Assembly (NCBI RefSeq): GCF_001499855.1
Contig: NZ_LQIK01000031.1
Location: 62,001 to 126,000, forward strand
Direction of reading: 5' to 3'
Length of the DNA: 64,000 nt
From: Mycobacterium sp. GA-0227b
GTDB taxonomy: Bacteria > Actinomycetota > Actinomycetes > Mycobacteriales > Mycobacteriaceae
Shown: piece by piece, positions 40,321-47,823 of the stretch
How positions within the stretch are numbered: position 1 is the first letter of the stretch
How the letters are laid out: every line of letters begins with the position of its first letter
Notes under the pieces: generated by a model
The model's database searches: none
What the model was told of the DNA's origin: nothing
The model's input: only the letters and a program-made list of their open reading frames with translations
Program-made: the position numbers and the translations under genes

Positions 40321-41148
40321 GTGACTAGCTTCGAGGGCGATACGCCTTCGGCCGTTTCCGAGTCGATCGCCGAGGCGGCGGACCCGGCGACCGTGATCGC
40401 AGATGAGGCTGCTGAGCGTCTGGAAGACAGCACGGCCGCCGACGCCGTCGAGGACGCGGCGCCGGTCGCCGACGACACCGCCGGTGAGGCTGACGCGGCC
40501 GGTGAGGCCGAGGACGAGGAAGAGGACCCGGCGGTCGCGCTGAAGAAGGAGCTGCGGCTCAAGCCCGGCGACTGGTACGTCATCCACTCCTACGCCGGTT
40601 ACGAGAACAAGGTGAAGGCCAACCTCGAGACCCGCGTGCAGAACCTCGACGTCGGCGACTACATCTTCCAGGTCGAGGTGCCGACCGAAGAGGTCACCGA
40701 GATCAAGAACGGCCAGCGCAAGCAGGTCAACCGGAAAGTGCTGCCGGGCTACATCCTGGTGCGCATGGAGCTCAACGACGAGTCGTGGGGCGCGGTGCGC
40801 AACACGCCCGGGGTGACGGGGTTCGTCGGTGCGACGTCGCGGCCGTCGCCGCTGTCGCTGGATGACGTGGTGAAGTTCCTGCTGCCCCCGGCCGCGGCGA
40901 AGAAGCCCGGCAAGGCCGCCGCTGCGGCCGGTGCTGCCGCCGCGGAGACCGGTGGAATCGAGCGCGCGCCGATCGAGGTCGACTTCGAGGTCGGCGAGTC
41001 GGTCACCGTCATGGACGGGCCGTTCGCGACGCTGCCCGCGTCGATCAGCGAGGTCAACGCCGAACAGCAGAAGCTCAAGGTGCTGGTGTCCATCTTCGGC
41101 CGCGAAACACCTGTCGAACTGACCTTCAACCAGGTCGCCAAGATCTAA
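40321..41148 (+). CDS. nusG: Transcription termination/antitermination factor NusG
   Basis: A 275-aa NusG. An acidic, Ala/Glu/Asp-rich N-terminal tail (about 1-75) precedes the NGN domain (WYVIHSYAGYENKVKANLE, LPGYILVRMEL, VTGFVGA). An Ala/Lys linker leads to the C-terminal KOW domain (VGESVTVMDGPFATLPASISEV). It binds RNA polymerase and couples transcription with Rho or ribosomes. The GTG start at 40321 follows GAGAGGACTGAC. It is in the conserved secE-nusG-rplK-rplA order. A palindromic element starts 4 bp after its stop, inside the putative operon. Confidence 0.95.
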   Translation: MTSFEGDTPSAVSESIAEAADPATVIADEAAERLEDSTAADAVEDAAPVADDTAGEADAAGEAEDEEEDPAVALKKELRLKPGDWYVIHSYAGYENKVKANLETRVQNLDVGDYIFQVEVPTEEVTEIKNGQRKQVNRKVLPGYILVRMELNDESWGAVRNTPGVTGFVGATSRPSPLSLDDVVKFLLPPAAAKKPGKAAAAAGAAAAETGGIERAPIEVDFEVGESVTVMDGPFATLPASISEVNAEQQKLKVLVSIFGRETPVELTFNQVAKI

Positions 41149-41152
41149 TTGC

Positions 41153-41201
41153 GATTTCGGTGTATTTGGTTGCGGTGAGCGCGACGAATTACACCGAAAT
41201 C
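41153..41201. repeat. 49-bp palindromic element between nusG and rplK
   Basis: Perfect 12-bp arms GATTTCGGTGTA (41153-41164) and TACACCGAAATC (41190-41201), with further imperfect pairing inside (GGTTGCG with CGCGACG). It is the same length and shares ends and internal GGTTGCG.TGAGCGC.AC with the element at 32816-32864. It fills most of the 70-bp nusG-rplK spacer, so the mRNA would carry a large hairpin between the two genes. Confidence 0.82.
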
Positions 41202-41218
41202 ACCGAGAAAGGAAGAGT

Positions 41219-41647
41219 ATGGCCCCGAAGAAGAAGGTCGTCGGGCTGATCAAGCTGCAGATCCAGGCCGGGCAGGCCAACCCCGCCCCGCCGGTCGGTC
41301 CGGCGCTCGGCCAGCACGGCGTCAACATCATGGAGTTCTGCAAGGCGTACAACGCCGCGACGGAGAACCAGCGCGGCAACGTCATCCCCGTGGAGATCAC
41401 CGTCTACGAGGACCGCAGCTTCACCTTCAACCTCAAGACACCGCCCGCGGCCAAGCTGCTGCTCAAGGCCGCCGGTGTGCAGAAGGGCTCGGGCGAGCCG
41501 CACAAGACCAAGGTCGCGAAGGTGTCCTGGGATCAGGTGCGCGAGATCGCCGAGACCAAGAAAGAGGACCTGAACGCCAACGACATCGATCAGGCCGCCA
41601 AGATCATCGCCGGCACCGCCCGGTCGATGGGGATCACGGTCGAGTAG
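41219..41647 (+). CDS. rplK: 50S ribosomal protein L11
   Basis: A 142-aa ribosomal protein L11. Conserved segments include KLQIQAGQANPAPPVGPALG, GVNIMEFCKAYN and the C-terminal rRNA-binding DQVREIAETKKEDLNA. It binds the GTPase-associated centre of 23S rRNA and is needed for stringent RelA activation. It starts at ATG 41219 with GGAAGAG upstream. rplA follows after 101 bp. Confidence 0.97.
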   Translation: MAPKKKVVGLIKLQIQAGQANPAPPVGPALGQHGVNIMEFCKAYNAATENQRGNVIPVEITVYEDRSFTFNLKTPPAAKLLLKAAGVQKGSGEPHKTKVAKVSWDQVREIAETKKEDLNANDIDQAAKIIAGTARSMGITVE

Positions 41648-41748
41648 GACCAGACCCCGTGGCCGAGAAGCGCAGGCGGATCGGCCCGAACAGTGGGAGG
41701 GCCAGCTGCGGCCCGCGTCAACCACAACTCAGCAACTAGGAGACACCA

Positions 41749-42456
41749 ATGAGCAAGACCAGTAAGGCATATCGCGAAGCCGCCGAGAAGGTGGACCGCT
41801 CCCGGCTGTACACGCCGCTGGAAGCGGCGAAGCTGGCCAAGGAAACGGGATCGAAGAAGCAGGACGCGACCGTCGAGGTGGCGATCCGGCTGGGCGTCGA
41901 CCCCCGCAAGGCCGACCAGATGGTGCGCGGAACCGTGAACCTGCCGAACGGCACCGGCAAGACCGCCCGCGTTGTGGTGTTCGCGGTCGGCGACAAGGCC
42001 GAGGCCGCCGAAGCCGCAGGCGCCGACGCCGTCGGCAGCGACGACCTGATCGAGCGGATCCAGGGCGGCTGGCTGGACTTCGACGCCGCGATCGCGACGC
42101 CCGACCAGATGGCCAAGGTCGGCCGGATCGCCCGCATCCTGGGCCCGCGTGGCCTGATGCCGAACCCGAAGACCGGCACCGTGACACCGGACGTCGCCAA
42201 GGCCGTACAGGACATCAAGGGCGGCAAGATCAACTTCCGCGTCGACAAGCAGGCCAACCTGCACTTCGTGATCGGCAAGGCGTCGTTCGACGAGAAGGCG
42301 CTCGCGGAGAACTACGGCGCCGCGATCGACGAGGTGCTGCGGGCCAAGCCGTCGTCGTCCAAGGGCCGCTACCTCAAGAAGATCGTCGTCTCGACGACCA
42401 CCGGCCCGGGTATCCCGGTCGATCCGTCGGTGACGCGCAACTTCACCGACGCCTGA
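41749..42456 (+). CDS. rplA: 50S ribosomal protein L1
   Basis: A 235-aa ribosomal protein L1. Two-domain signature: MSKTSKAYREAAEKVDR and LGVDPRKADQMVRGTVNLPNG (domain I), GRIARILGPRGLMPNPKTGT (domain II) and the closing TTTGPGIPVD. It binds 23S rRNA at the L1 stalk and in many bacteria represses its own operon. Starts at ATG 41749 with AGGAGA upstream. Two hairpins follow. Confidence 0.97.
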   Translation: MSKTSKAYREAAEKVDRSRLYTPLEAAKLAKETGSKKQDATVEVAIRLGVDPRKADQMVRGTVNLPNGTGKTARVVVFAVGDKAEAAEAAGADAVGSDDLIERIQGGWLDFDAAIATPDQMAKVGRIARILGPRGLMPNPKTGTVTPDVAKAVQDIKGGKINFRVDKQANLHFVIGKASFDEKALAENYGAAIDEVLRAKPSSSKGRYLKKIVVSTTTGPGIPVDPSVTRNFTDA

Positions 42457-42465
42457 TTCCGGTGC

Positions 42466-42552
42466 CCGCCGCGACTTTGCGGCGGACGTCTGGAGACAAC
42501 ACCGGCGCGCCCGTTTCACGGTGTCCTTTCAGCCGCTGAGGTAGCGCGCCGG
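42466..42552 (+). terminator. Hairpins after rplA
   Basis: A first stem CCGCCGC/GCGGCGG (42466-42472 with 42479-42485, loop GACTTT) starts 10 bp after the rplA stop. A second, longer-range inverted repeat CCGGCGCGC/GCGCGCCGG (42502-42510 with 42544-42552) follows. Together they are a plausible end of the nusG-rplK-rplA transcript. No U tract is seen. Confidence 0.6.
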
Positions 42553-42637
42553 CATCGGCGAATGCCGAACGAAATTCCTGTCGGCGAACTTCGCTGTTCC
42601 GCGGTGACAGCCGTCACACCTGTGTGAAAGTTGACCC

Positions 42638-44434
42638 ATGCGTCAGTGCATTCGGGTCGTCGTTCTCACTTTGCTGGGCCTGTTGAGCACCGCTGTGCTC
42701 GGCGCCGTGACGGCGTTGATGGCGGCCGTCAGCCTGGCCGCCACCGCGTTGATCGTGCCGGGCACCGGCACGCCGAACGCGAACATCGTCGAGGACTACA
42801 TGGAGAACTTCCGCGACTACTACATGCAGGACACGGTGTGCGGGGAGAACGGTTGTGCGGACGACGACTTGAATGGCGTCAACTACCCTGCCTCGTTCTG
42901 GCCGATACCGCTGCCGGGCTGGTGTGACCCCGGCCGTTGCGAGAAGTTCGACGTCTCTGTCGACGCCGGGGTGGAGAACCTCAAAAATGCGCTAGCGAAC
43001 ATCGAGACCCTCGACCCCGACTTCGACGGCCAAGTCGTGATCGCGGGCTATTCACAGGGCGCCCGCGTCGTCACCATCGCGAAGACGAAGATCATCAATG
43101 GCGACTGGGACGAATTGCTCGACAACGTCGACGAGGTGCAGTTCGTCTTCATCGGCAACCCGAACCGCCCGAACGGTGGCATCCTGTCGCGATTGGGCAT
43201 CCTGGGCCACATCCCGATCCTGGATGTGACGACCGGACAGCCCACGCCGACCGGACCGACGCCGGGCTTCAAGACCGAAGACTGGGCGATCCGGTGGGAG
43301 GGCATCGCGGACTTCCCGCAGTATCTGCTCAACCCGCTGGCGGTGGCCAACTCGCTGCTCGGCTTCTACTACGACCACGGCACCTACCTGGCGGTCAACG
43401 GGGACAGCGATCCCGGCGAACTCCCGGCCGGATACACCGAGGAAGAGTGGGAGCTGATCACCTCGAACCCCGAGCTGTATCCCGACCTCGTCGACATTCA
43501 GACGTACGGCGACACCACGTACTACACCATCACCCCTAAGGTGCTGCCGCTCGTGCGGCCGCTGCACTCGATTCCGTTCCTCGGCAAGCCGATCGCGGAC
43601 CTCATCGAGCCGGCGCTGCGCGTGATCATCGAAGAGACCGGCTACAACCGCAACATTCCGTTCGGCCAGCCCACGGAGATCGGGCTGTTCCCGCTGTTCA
43701 ATCCGATCACGCTGGCCATCAAACTGATCCCCGCGATCTTCCAGGGCATCAACAACTTCCTCGCCAATTTCGGGTTGGCAACGGAGATTCCGCTGTCTCC
43801 ATCGCCGGTTGCACCGCCGTCGTCGCAGGAGGATCAGCAAGAGCAAGAGGACGTGCAGGTGCTGGCGAAGTCGGGTGAAGACCCGGAAGGGTTGTCCGGA
43901 GCAAAGCTGAAACTGGTCCAAGGCTCTCAGGCAATGACGGGCGACGTCGAGCAGCAACAGCCCGCCGGGGTCGACGACCAGAAGACGTTCGCCGCGAACA
44001 CCGAGACGGAGAAAGATCTCACGCTGACCGAAGGAACCGAACCGCTCGGCACCGAGGGCACGATCGACTCCGAGGGCACGATCGACTCCGAGGAGCCGCA
44101 GGAGTCCGGGCTCGAGCAGTCTCCGACGGACAACGTCGAGGTCGTAGTCGAGGACGACACCAATGCCGGCGAGGGCAACGACATCGTGGTCGGCAAGGAC
44201 CCTGAAGACGACAAGGGCACCGGCGATAACACCATCGACGCGAACGGCGGCAGCGTGTCGTTGAACTTCTCGCCCAACAATCCGGACAACGGGCCGACCG
44301 GCGACGTCGAGGGCGCCGACCAACCAGATCCCACGGCGAGCCCGAAACCGGACGAGGAAGCCGAGGGGCCGGAAGGCGCGGACGACCCGGGCGCCTCGGA
44401 AAGCCCAGCGGGTTCCGAAAAACCCGCAGCCTGA
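42638..44434 (+). CDS. Secreted PE-PPE domain serine hydrolase with long acidic tail
   Basis: A 598-aa protein. A signal peptide or N-terminal anchor (VVVLTLLGLLSTAVLGAVTALMAAVSL) leads directly into a PE-PPE alpha/beta-hydrolase domain (ALIVPGTGTPNAN ... VVIAGYSQGARVV ... GNPNRPNGG). The nucleophile is S139 in GYSQGA. There is no PE or PPE N-terminal domain, so export would be by Sec rather than by a type VII system. The C-terminal ~205 residues (from about 390) are disordered, acidic and Pro/Ser/Glu-rich, with an in-frame EGTIDS duplication (44053-44088). Such domains act as esterases or lipases; the substrate is unknown. Confidence 0.85.
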   Translation: MRQCIRVVVLTLLGLLSTAVLGAVTALMAAVSLAATALIVPGTGTPNANIVEDYMENFRDYYMQDTVCGENGCADDDLNGVNYPASFWPIPLPGWCDPGRCEKFDVSVDAGVENLKNALANIETLDPDFDGQVVIAGYSQGARVVTIAKTKIINGDWDELLDNVDEVQFVFIGNPNRPNGGILSRLGILGHIPILDVTTGQPTPTGPTPGFKTEDWAIRWEGIADFPQYLLNPLAVANSLLGFYYDHGTYLAVNGDSDPGELPAGYTEEEWELITSNPELYPDLVDIQTYGDTTYYTITPKVLPLVRPLHSIPFLGKPIADLIEPALRVIIEETGYNRNIPFGQPTEIGLFPLFNPITLAIKLIPAIFQGINNFLANFGLATEIPLSPSPVAPPSSQEDQQEQEDVQVLAKSGEDPEGLSGAKLKLVQGSQAMTGDVEQQQPAGVDDQKTFAANTETEKDLTLTEGTEPLGTEGTIDSEGTIDSEEPQESGLEQSPTDNVEVVVEDDTNAGEGNDIVVGKDPEDDKGTGDNTIDANGGSVSLNFSPNNPDNGPTGDVEGADQPDPTASPKPDEEAEGPEGADDPGASESPAGSEKPAA

Positions 44435-44450
44435 CAGCGCGCCCGGTACC

Positions 44451-44468
44451 GGAGCCCCCGCGGGCTCC
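44451..44468 (+). terminator. Hairpin after the PE-PPE gene
   Basis: A perfect 7-bp stem GGAGCCC/GGGCTCC (44451-44457 with 44462-44468) around a 4-base loop, starting 17 bp after the PE-PPE stop and 37 bp before rmlA. No U tract. Confidence 0.6.
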
Positions 44469-44504
44469 GCGTAGCGGAATTCGGTGGTATGTCACGATTG
44501 GCGC

Positions 44505-45374
44505 GTGAGGGGAATCATCCTGGCGGGCGGCACCGGGTCGCGCCTGCACCCGATCACCCTGGGTGTGTCGAAGCAACTGGTCCCGGTCTACGACAAGCCG
44601 ATGGTCTACTACCCGCTCTCCACGCTGATGCTCGCCGGCGTACGCGACGTTCTGGTCATCACGACTCCGCACGATGCGGAGCAATTTGAACGGTTGCTCG
44701 GCGACGGGTCGCGATTCGGAGTATCGATCACCTACGCCAAGCAGCCGTCGCCGGACGGTCTCGCCCAGGCGTTCACGATCGGCGAGGACTTCATCGGCAG
44801 CGACAACGTGGCTCTGGTCCTCGGCGACAACCTGTTGTATGGGCCGGGGTTGGGCAGTCAGCTCAAGCGCTTCACCACCATTGACGGCGGTGCGATCTTC
44901 GCCTACTGGGTGGCGGAGCCCTCGGCATACGGCGTGATCGAGTTCGACGACAACGGGCTGGCGATCTCTCTGGAAGAGAAACCGAAACGGCCGAAGAGCA
45001 ACTACGTCATACCGGGTCTGTACTTCTACGACAACGACGTCGTCGAGATCGCGCATGGCCTCGAGAAGAGCGACCGCGGGGAGTACGAGATCACCGACGT
45101 CAACCGCAACTACCTCGAGCAGGGGCGGTTACAGGTGCATGTGCTGCCCCGCGGAACCGCATGGTTGGACACCGGCACGTTCGACCAGATGACCGATGCC
45201 GCTGAGTATGTGCGCACGATGGAGCGGCGCACCGGCTTGAAGATCGGTGTTCCGGAGGAAATCGCTTGGCGGCAGGGCTATCTCAGCGACGACGAGTTGC
45301 GGGAACGTGCTGAGCCGCTGGTGAAGTCGGGATACGGCACCTATCTCCTCGACATCCTGGACAGGGGACGCTGA
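44505..45374 (+). CDS. rmlA: Glucose-1-phosphate thymidylyltransferase RmlA
   Basis: A 289-aa nucleotidylyltransferase, the first step of dTDP-L-rhamnose synthesis (glucose-1-P + dTTP). Signature segments: RGIILAGGTGSRLHP (nucleotide-binding), SKQLVPVYDKPMVYYPL, LVLGDN, GVIEF and EEKPKRPKSNY, and GTAWLDTGT. The GTG at 44505 places MRGIILAGG at the N-terminus as in M. tuberculosis RmlA; the longer ORF from 44484 adds 7 unsupported residues. The gene may be nearly leaderless. Its stop shares one base with the rmlB ATG (TGATG at 45372-45376). Confidence 0.94.
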   Translation: MRGIILAGGTGSRLHPITLGVSKQLVPVYDKPMVYYPLSTLMLAGVRDVLVITTPHDAEQFERLLGDGSRFGVSITYAKQPSPDGLAQAFTIGEDFIGSDNVALVLGDNLLYGPGLGSQLKRFTTIDGGAIFAYWVAEPSAYGVIEFDDNGLAISLEEKPKRPKSNYVIPGLYFYDNDVVEIAHGLEKSDRGEYEITDVNRNYLEQGRLQVHVLPRGTAWLDTGTFDQMTDAAEYVRTMERRTGLKIGVPEEIAWRQGYLSDDELRERAEPLVKSGYGTYLLDILDRGR

Positions 45375-46372
45375 TGTCGCGACTTCTCGTCACCGGAGGA
45401 GCCGGTTTCATCGGCTCCAACTTCGTGCGGTACGTCATCGAGAACACCGACCACCACGTCACCGTGCTGGACAAGATGACATACGCCGGCAACCGCGCCT
45501 CACTGGCCGGGCTGCCCGAGCATCGAATGACGTTCGTGCAGGGCGATATCGCCGACGCCGCACTGGTCGACGAGCTGTTCGCCTCTACCGACGCAGTCGT
45601 GCACTACGCGGCCGAGACACACAACGACAACTCGCTCGACGATCCCCAGCCGTTCCTCCACACCAACCTCACCGGTACCTTCACACTGCTCGAGGCGGCG
45701 CGCAAGCACGGCACCCGCTTCCATCACATCTCCACCGACGAGGTGTACGGGGACCTGGCGCTCGACGACCCGAGCAGGTTCAGCGAGGAGACGCCGTACA
45801 ACCCGTCTTCTCCGTACTCGTCGACGAAGGCGGGCAGTGATCTGTTGGTGCGGGCGTGGTTTCGGTCGTTCGGGCTGGCCGTGACGATTTCGAACTGCTC
45901 GAACAATTACGGTCCCTATCAGCACGTCGAGAAGTTCATCCCGCGCCAGATCACGAACGTGCTGCGGGGCAACCGTCCCAAGCTGTACGGCGAGGGCCGC
46001 AATGTGCGGGACTGGATCCACGCCGACGACCACTCGTCGGCGGTGCTGACGATCCTCGAGGGCGGCCGTCTCGGCGAAACATATCTGATCGGCGCTGACG
46101 GCGAGAAGGACAACAAGACCGTCGTCGAACTGATTCTCACCCTGATGGGCCAGCCGGCGGACGCCTACGACCATGTTCCGGATCGAGCGGGCCACGATCT
46201 GCGGTACGCCATCGATTCGACCAAGCTGCGCGAGGAACTCGGTTGGCGGCCGCGATACCAGGACTTCGAGAAGGGCCTGGCCGCGACGATCCAGTGGTAC
46301 CGCGACCACGAGGACTGGTGGACGCCCGCCAAGGATGCCACCGAGAGTTTCTACGCCCGGCTGGGTCAGTGA
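45374..46372 (+). CDS. rmlB: dTDP-glucose 4,6-dehydratase RmlB
   Basis: A 332-aa extended SDR enzyme, the second step of the pathway (dTDP-glucose to dTDP-4-keto-6-deoxyglucose). The NAD-binding Rossmann motif GGAGFIGSNFV is at 8-18. The catalytic region shows HISTDEVYGDL, and the SDR Y-x-x-x-K in PYSSTKAGSD. RDWIHADDH and NNYGPYQ are typical of RmlB. Translationally coupled to rmlA and followed by the fused rmlCD gene 15 bp later. Confidence 0.95.
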   Translation: MSRLLVTGGAGFIGSNFVRYVIENTDHHVTVLDKMTYAGNRASLAGLPEHRMTFVQGDIADAALVDELFASTDAVVHYAAETHNDNSLDDPQPFLHTNLTGTFTLLEAARKHGTRFHHISTDEVYGDLALDDPSRFSEETPYNPSSPYSSTKAGSDLLVRAWFRSFGLAVTISNCSNNYGPYQHVEKFIPRQITNVLRGNRPKLYGEGRNVRDWIHADDHSSAVLTILEGGRLGETYLIGADGEKDNKTVVELILTLMGQPADAYDHVPDRAGHDLRYAIDSTKLREELGWRPRYQDFEKGLAATIQWYRDHEDWWTPAKDATESFYARLGQ

Positions 46373-46387
46373 AGGAAACCCCCGAGG

Positions 46388-47815
46388 ATGACTGAGTTCG
46401 GTAAACCGCTGCGCGCCACCGCGTCTCCCATACCAGGGTTGGTGGTGTGGGAGCTGTCCGTACACGGGGACAACCGCGGGTGGTTCAAGGAGAACTGGCA
46501 GCGCGAGAAGATGGTCTCGCTCGGCTTACCTGACTTCAAACCCGTGCAGAACAACGTGTCCCTCAACGAGACCGCGGGCACGACGCGCGGGATCCACGCC
46601 GAGCCATGGGACAAGTTCGTCTCCGTCGCGACCGGACGGATCTTCGGGGCGTGGGTGGACCTTCGCGCCGGCCCCACCTTCGGCACCACCTTCACCGCCG
46701 AGATCGACCCGTCCCGAGCGGTGTTCGTGCCGCGCGGGGTGGGCAACGCGTTTCAGACCCTGGAACCGAACACCGCCTACATCTATCTGGTGAACGACCA
46801 CTACTCGCCGGACGGCGAATACACATCGCTGAATCTCGGTGACGAGACCGCCGCCATAGACTGGCCGATCCCGCTCGAACGTGCCGCGTTGTCGGCGAAA
46901 GATCGCGAGCATCCGCGGCTCGCGCAGATACGACCGGTGCCACCGCGCAAAGTCCTGGTGCTCGGTGCCGCTGGGCAACTGGGCAGGGCACTGCGCGACG
47001 CGTATGCCGGCGCATCCAACGTCGAATTCGCCGACCGCGCCGACCTCGACCTCACCGCCGCCAGCGTCGAAACCGCCCGGCGGTGGCGGGATTACGACAC
47101 CATCATCAACGCCGCCGCGTACACGGCGGTGGATTCGGCCGAGACTCCCGAAGGGCGCGCGGCGGCGTGGGCCACCAACGTCGCCGGCGTCGGCGCTCTG
47201 GCGCGGATCGCCGCCGTCCACGACGTCACGCTGGTACACGTCTCCAGCGACTACGTCTTCGACGGCAGCGCGAGCAGGCCATACCGTGAGGACGACCCGG
47301 CGTCGCCGCTCGGCGTATACGGGCAGACCAAAGCCGCCGGCGACGCGCTGGTCGCCACCGTGGATCGGCATTACATCGTCCGGGCGTCGTGGGTGATCGG
47401 TGACGGCCGAAACTTCGTGCGCACCATGCTGTCTCTCGCCGAACGCGGCGTCGACCCGGCTGTCGTGAACGACCAGCACGGCCGGCTGACCTTCACGTCG
47501 GAACTCGCGAAGGCGATCCGGCACCTGACCGAGACGCGCGCGCCCTACGGCACTTACAACGTGACCGGATCCGGTGCCGCGATGTCCTGGGCAGAGGTCG
47601 CGCGCCGGACGTTCGAATTGGCGGGGCATGATCCGAACCGCATCACCGAGGTCTCCACGGCCGAGTACTACGCGGATGCCTCGCAACCTGTCGCGCCCCG
47701 GCCGGTCAACAGTGTCCTGGACCTCACGAAGATCCAGGCGGCCGGTTTCGAACCCGTCGACGCCGACGAAGCTCTGGCGAATTATGTCCGGCAAGAATCG
47801 TTTGCGGCTCAGTAG
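46388..47815 (+). CDS. Bifunctional RmlC-RmlD fusion: dTDP-4-keto-rhamnose 3,5-epimerase / reductase
   Basis: A 475-aa two-domain enzyme. Residues 1-185 are an RmlC-type cupin epimerase (NNVSLNETAGTTRGIH with H70 as catalytic base, and YIYLVNDHYSPDGEY around 131-145). From residue 188 an RmlD-type SDR reductase follows, with Rossmann motif VLGAAGQLG (191-199), NAAAYTAVDSAE, VHVSSDYVFDG and YGQTKAAGD. It would complete dTDP-L-rhamnose synthesis in one polypeptide. The epimerase lacks the usual HGF motif and has GNAF instead, a variant I associate with such fusions. It starts at ATG 46388 with GAGG 4 bases before. The canonical mycobacterial rml genes are separate, so this set is probably a second copy. 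Confidence 0.88.
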   Translation: MTEFGKPLRATASPIPGLVVWELSVHGDNRGWFKENWQREKMVSLGLPDFKPVQNNVSLNETAGTTRGIHAEPWDKFVSVATGRIFGAWVDLRAGPTFGTTFTAEIDPSRAVFVPRGVGNAFQTLEPNTAYIYLVNDHYSPDGEYTSLNLGDETAAIDWPIPLERAALSAKDREHPRLAQIRPVPPRKVLVLGAAGQLGRALRDAYAGASNVEFADRADLDLTAASVETARRWRDYDTIINAAAYTAVDSAETPEGRAAAWATNVAGVGALARIAAVHDVTLVHVSSDYVFDGSASRPYREDDPASPLGVYGQTKAAGDALVATVDRHYIVRASWVIGDGRNFVRTMLSLAERGVDPAVVNDQHGRLTFTSELAKAIRHLTETRAPYGTYNVTGSGAAMSWAEVARRTFELAGHDPNRITEVSTAEYYADASQPVAPRPVNSVLDLTKIQAAGFEPVDADEALANYVRQESFAAQ

Positions 47816-47823
47816 AGTTGCCG

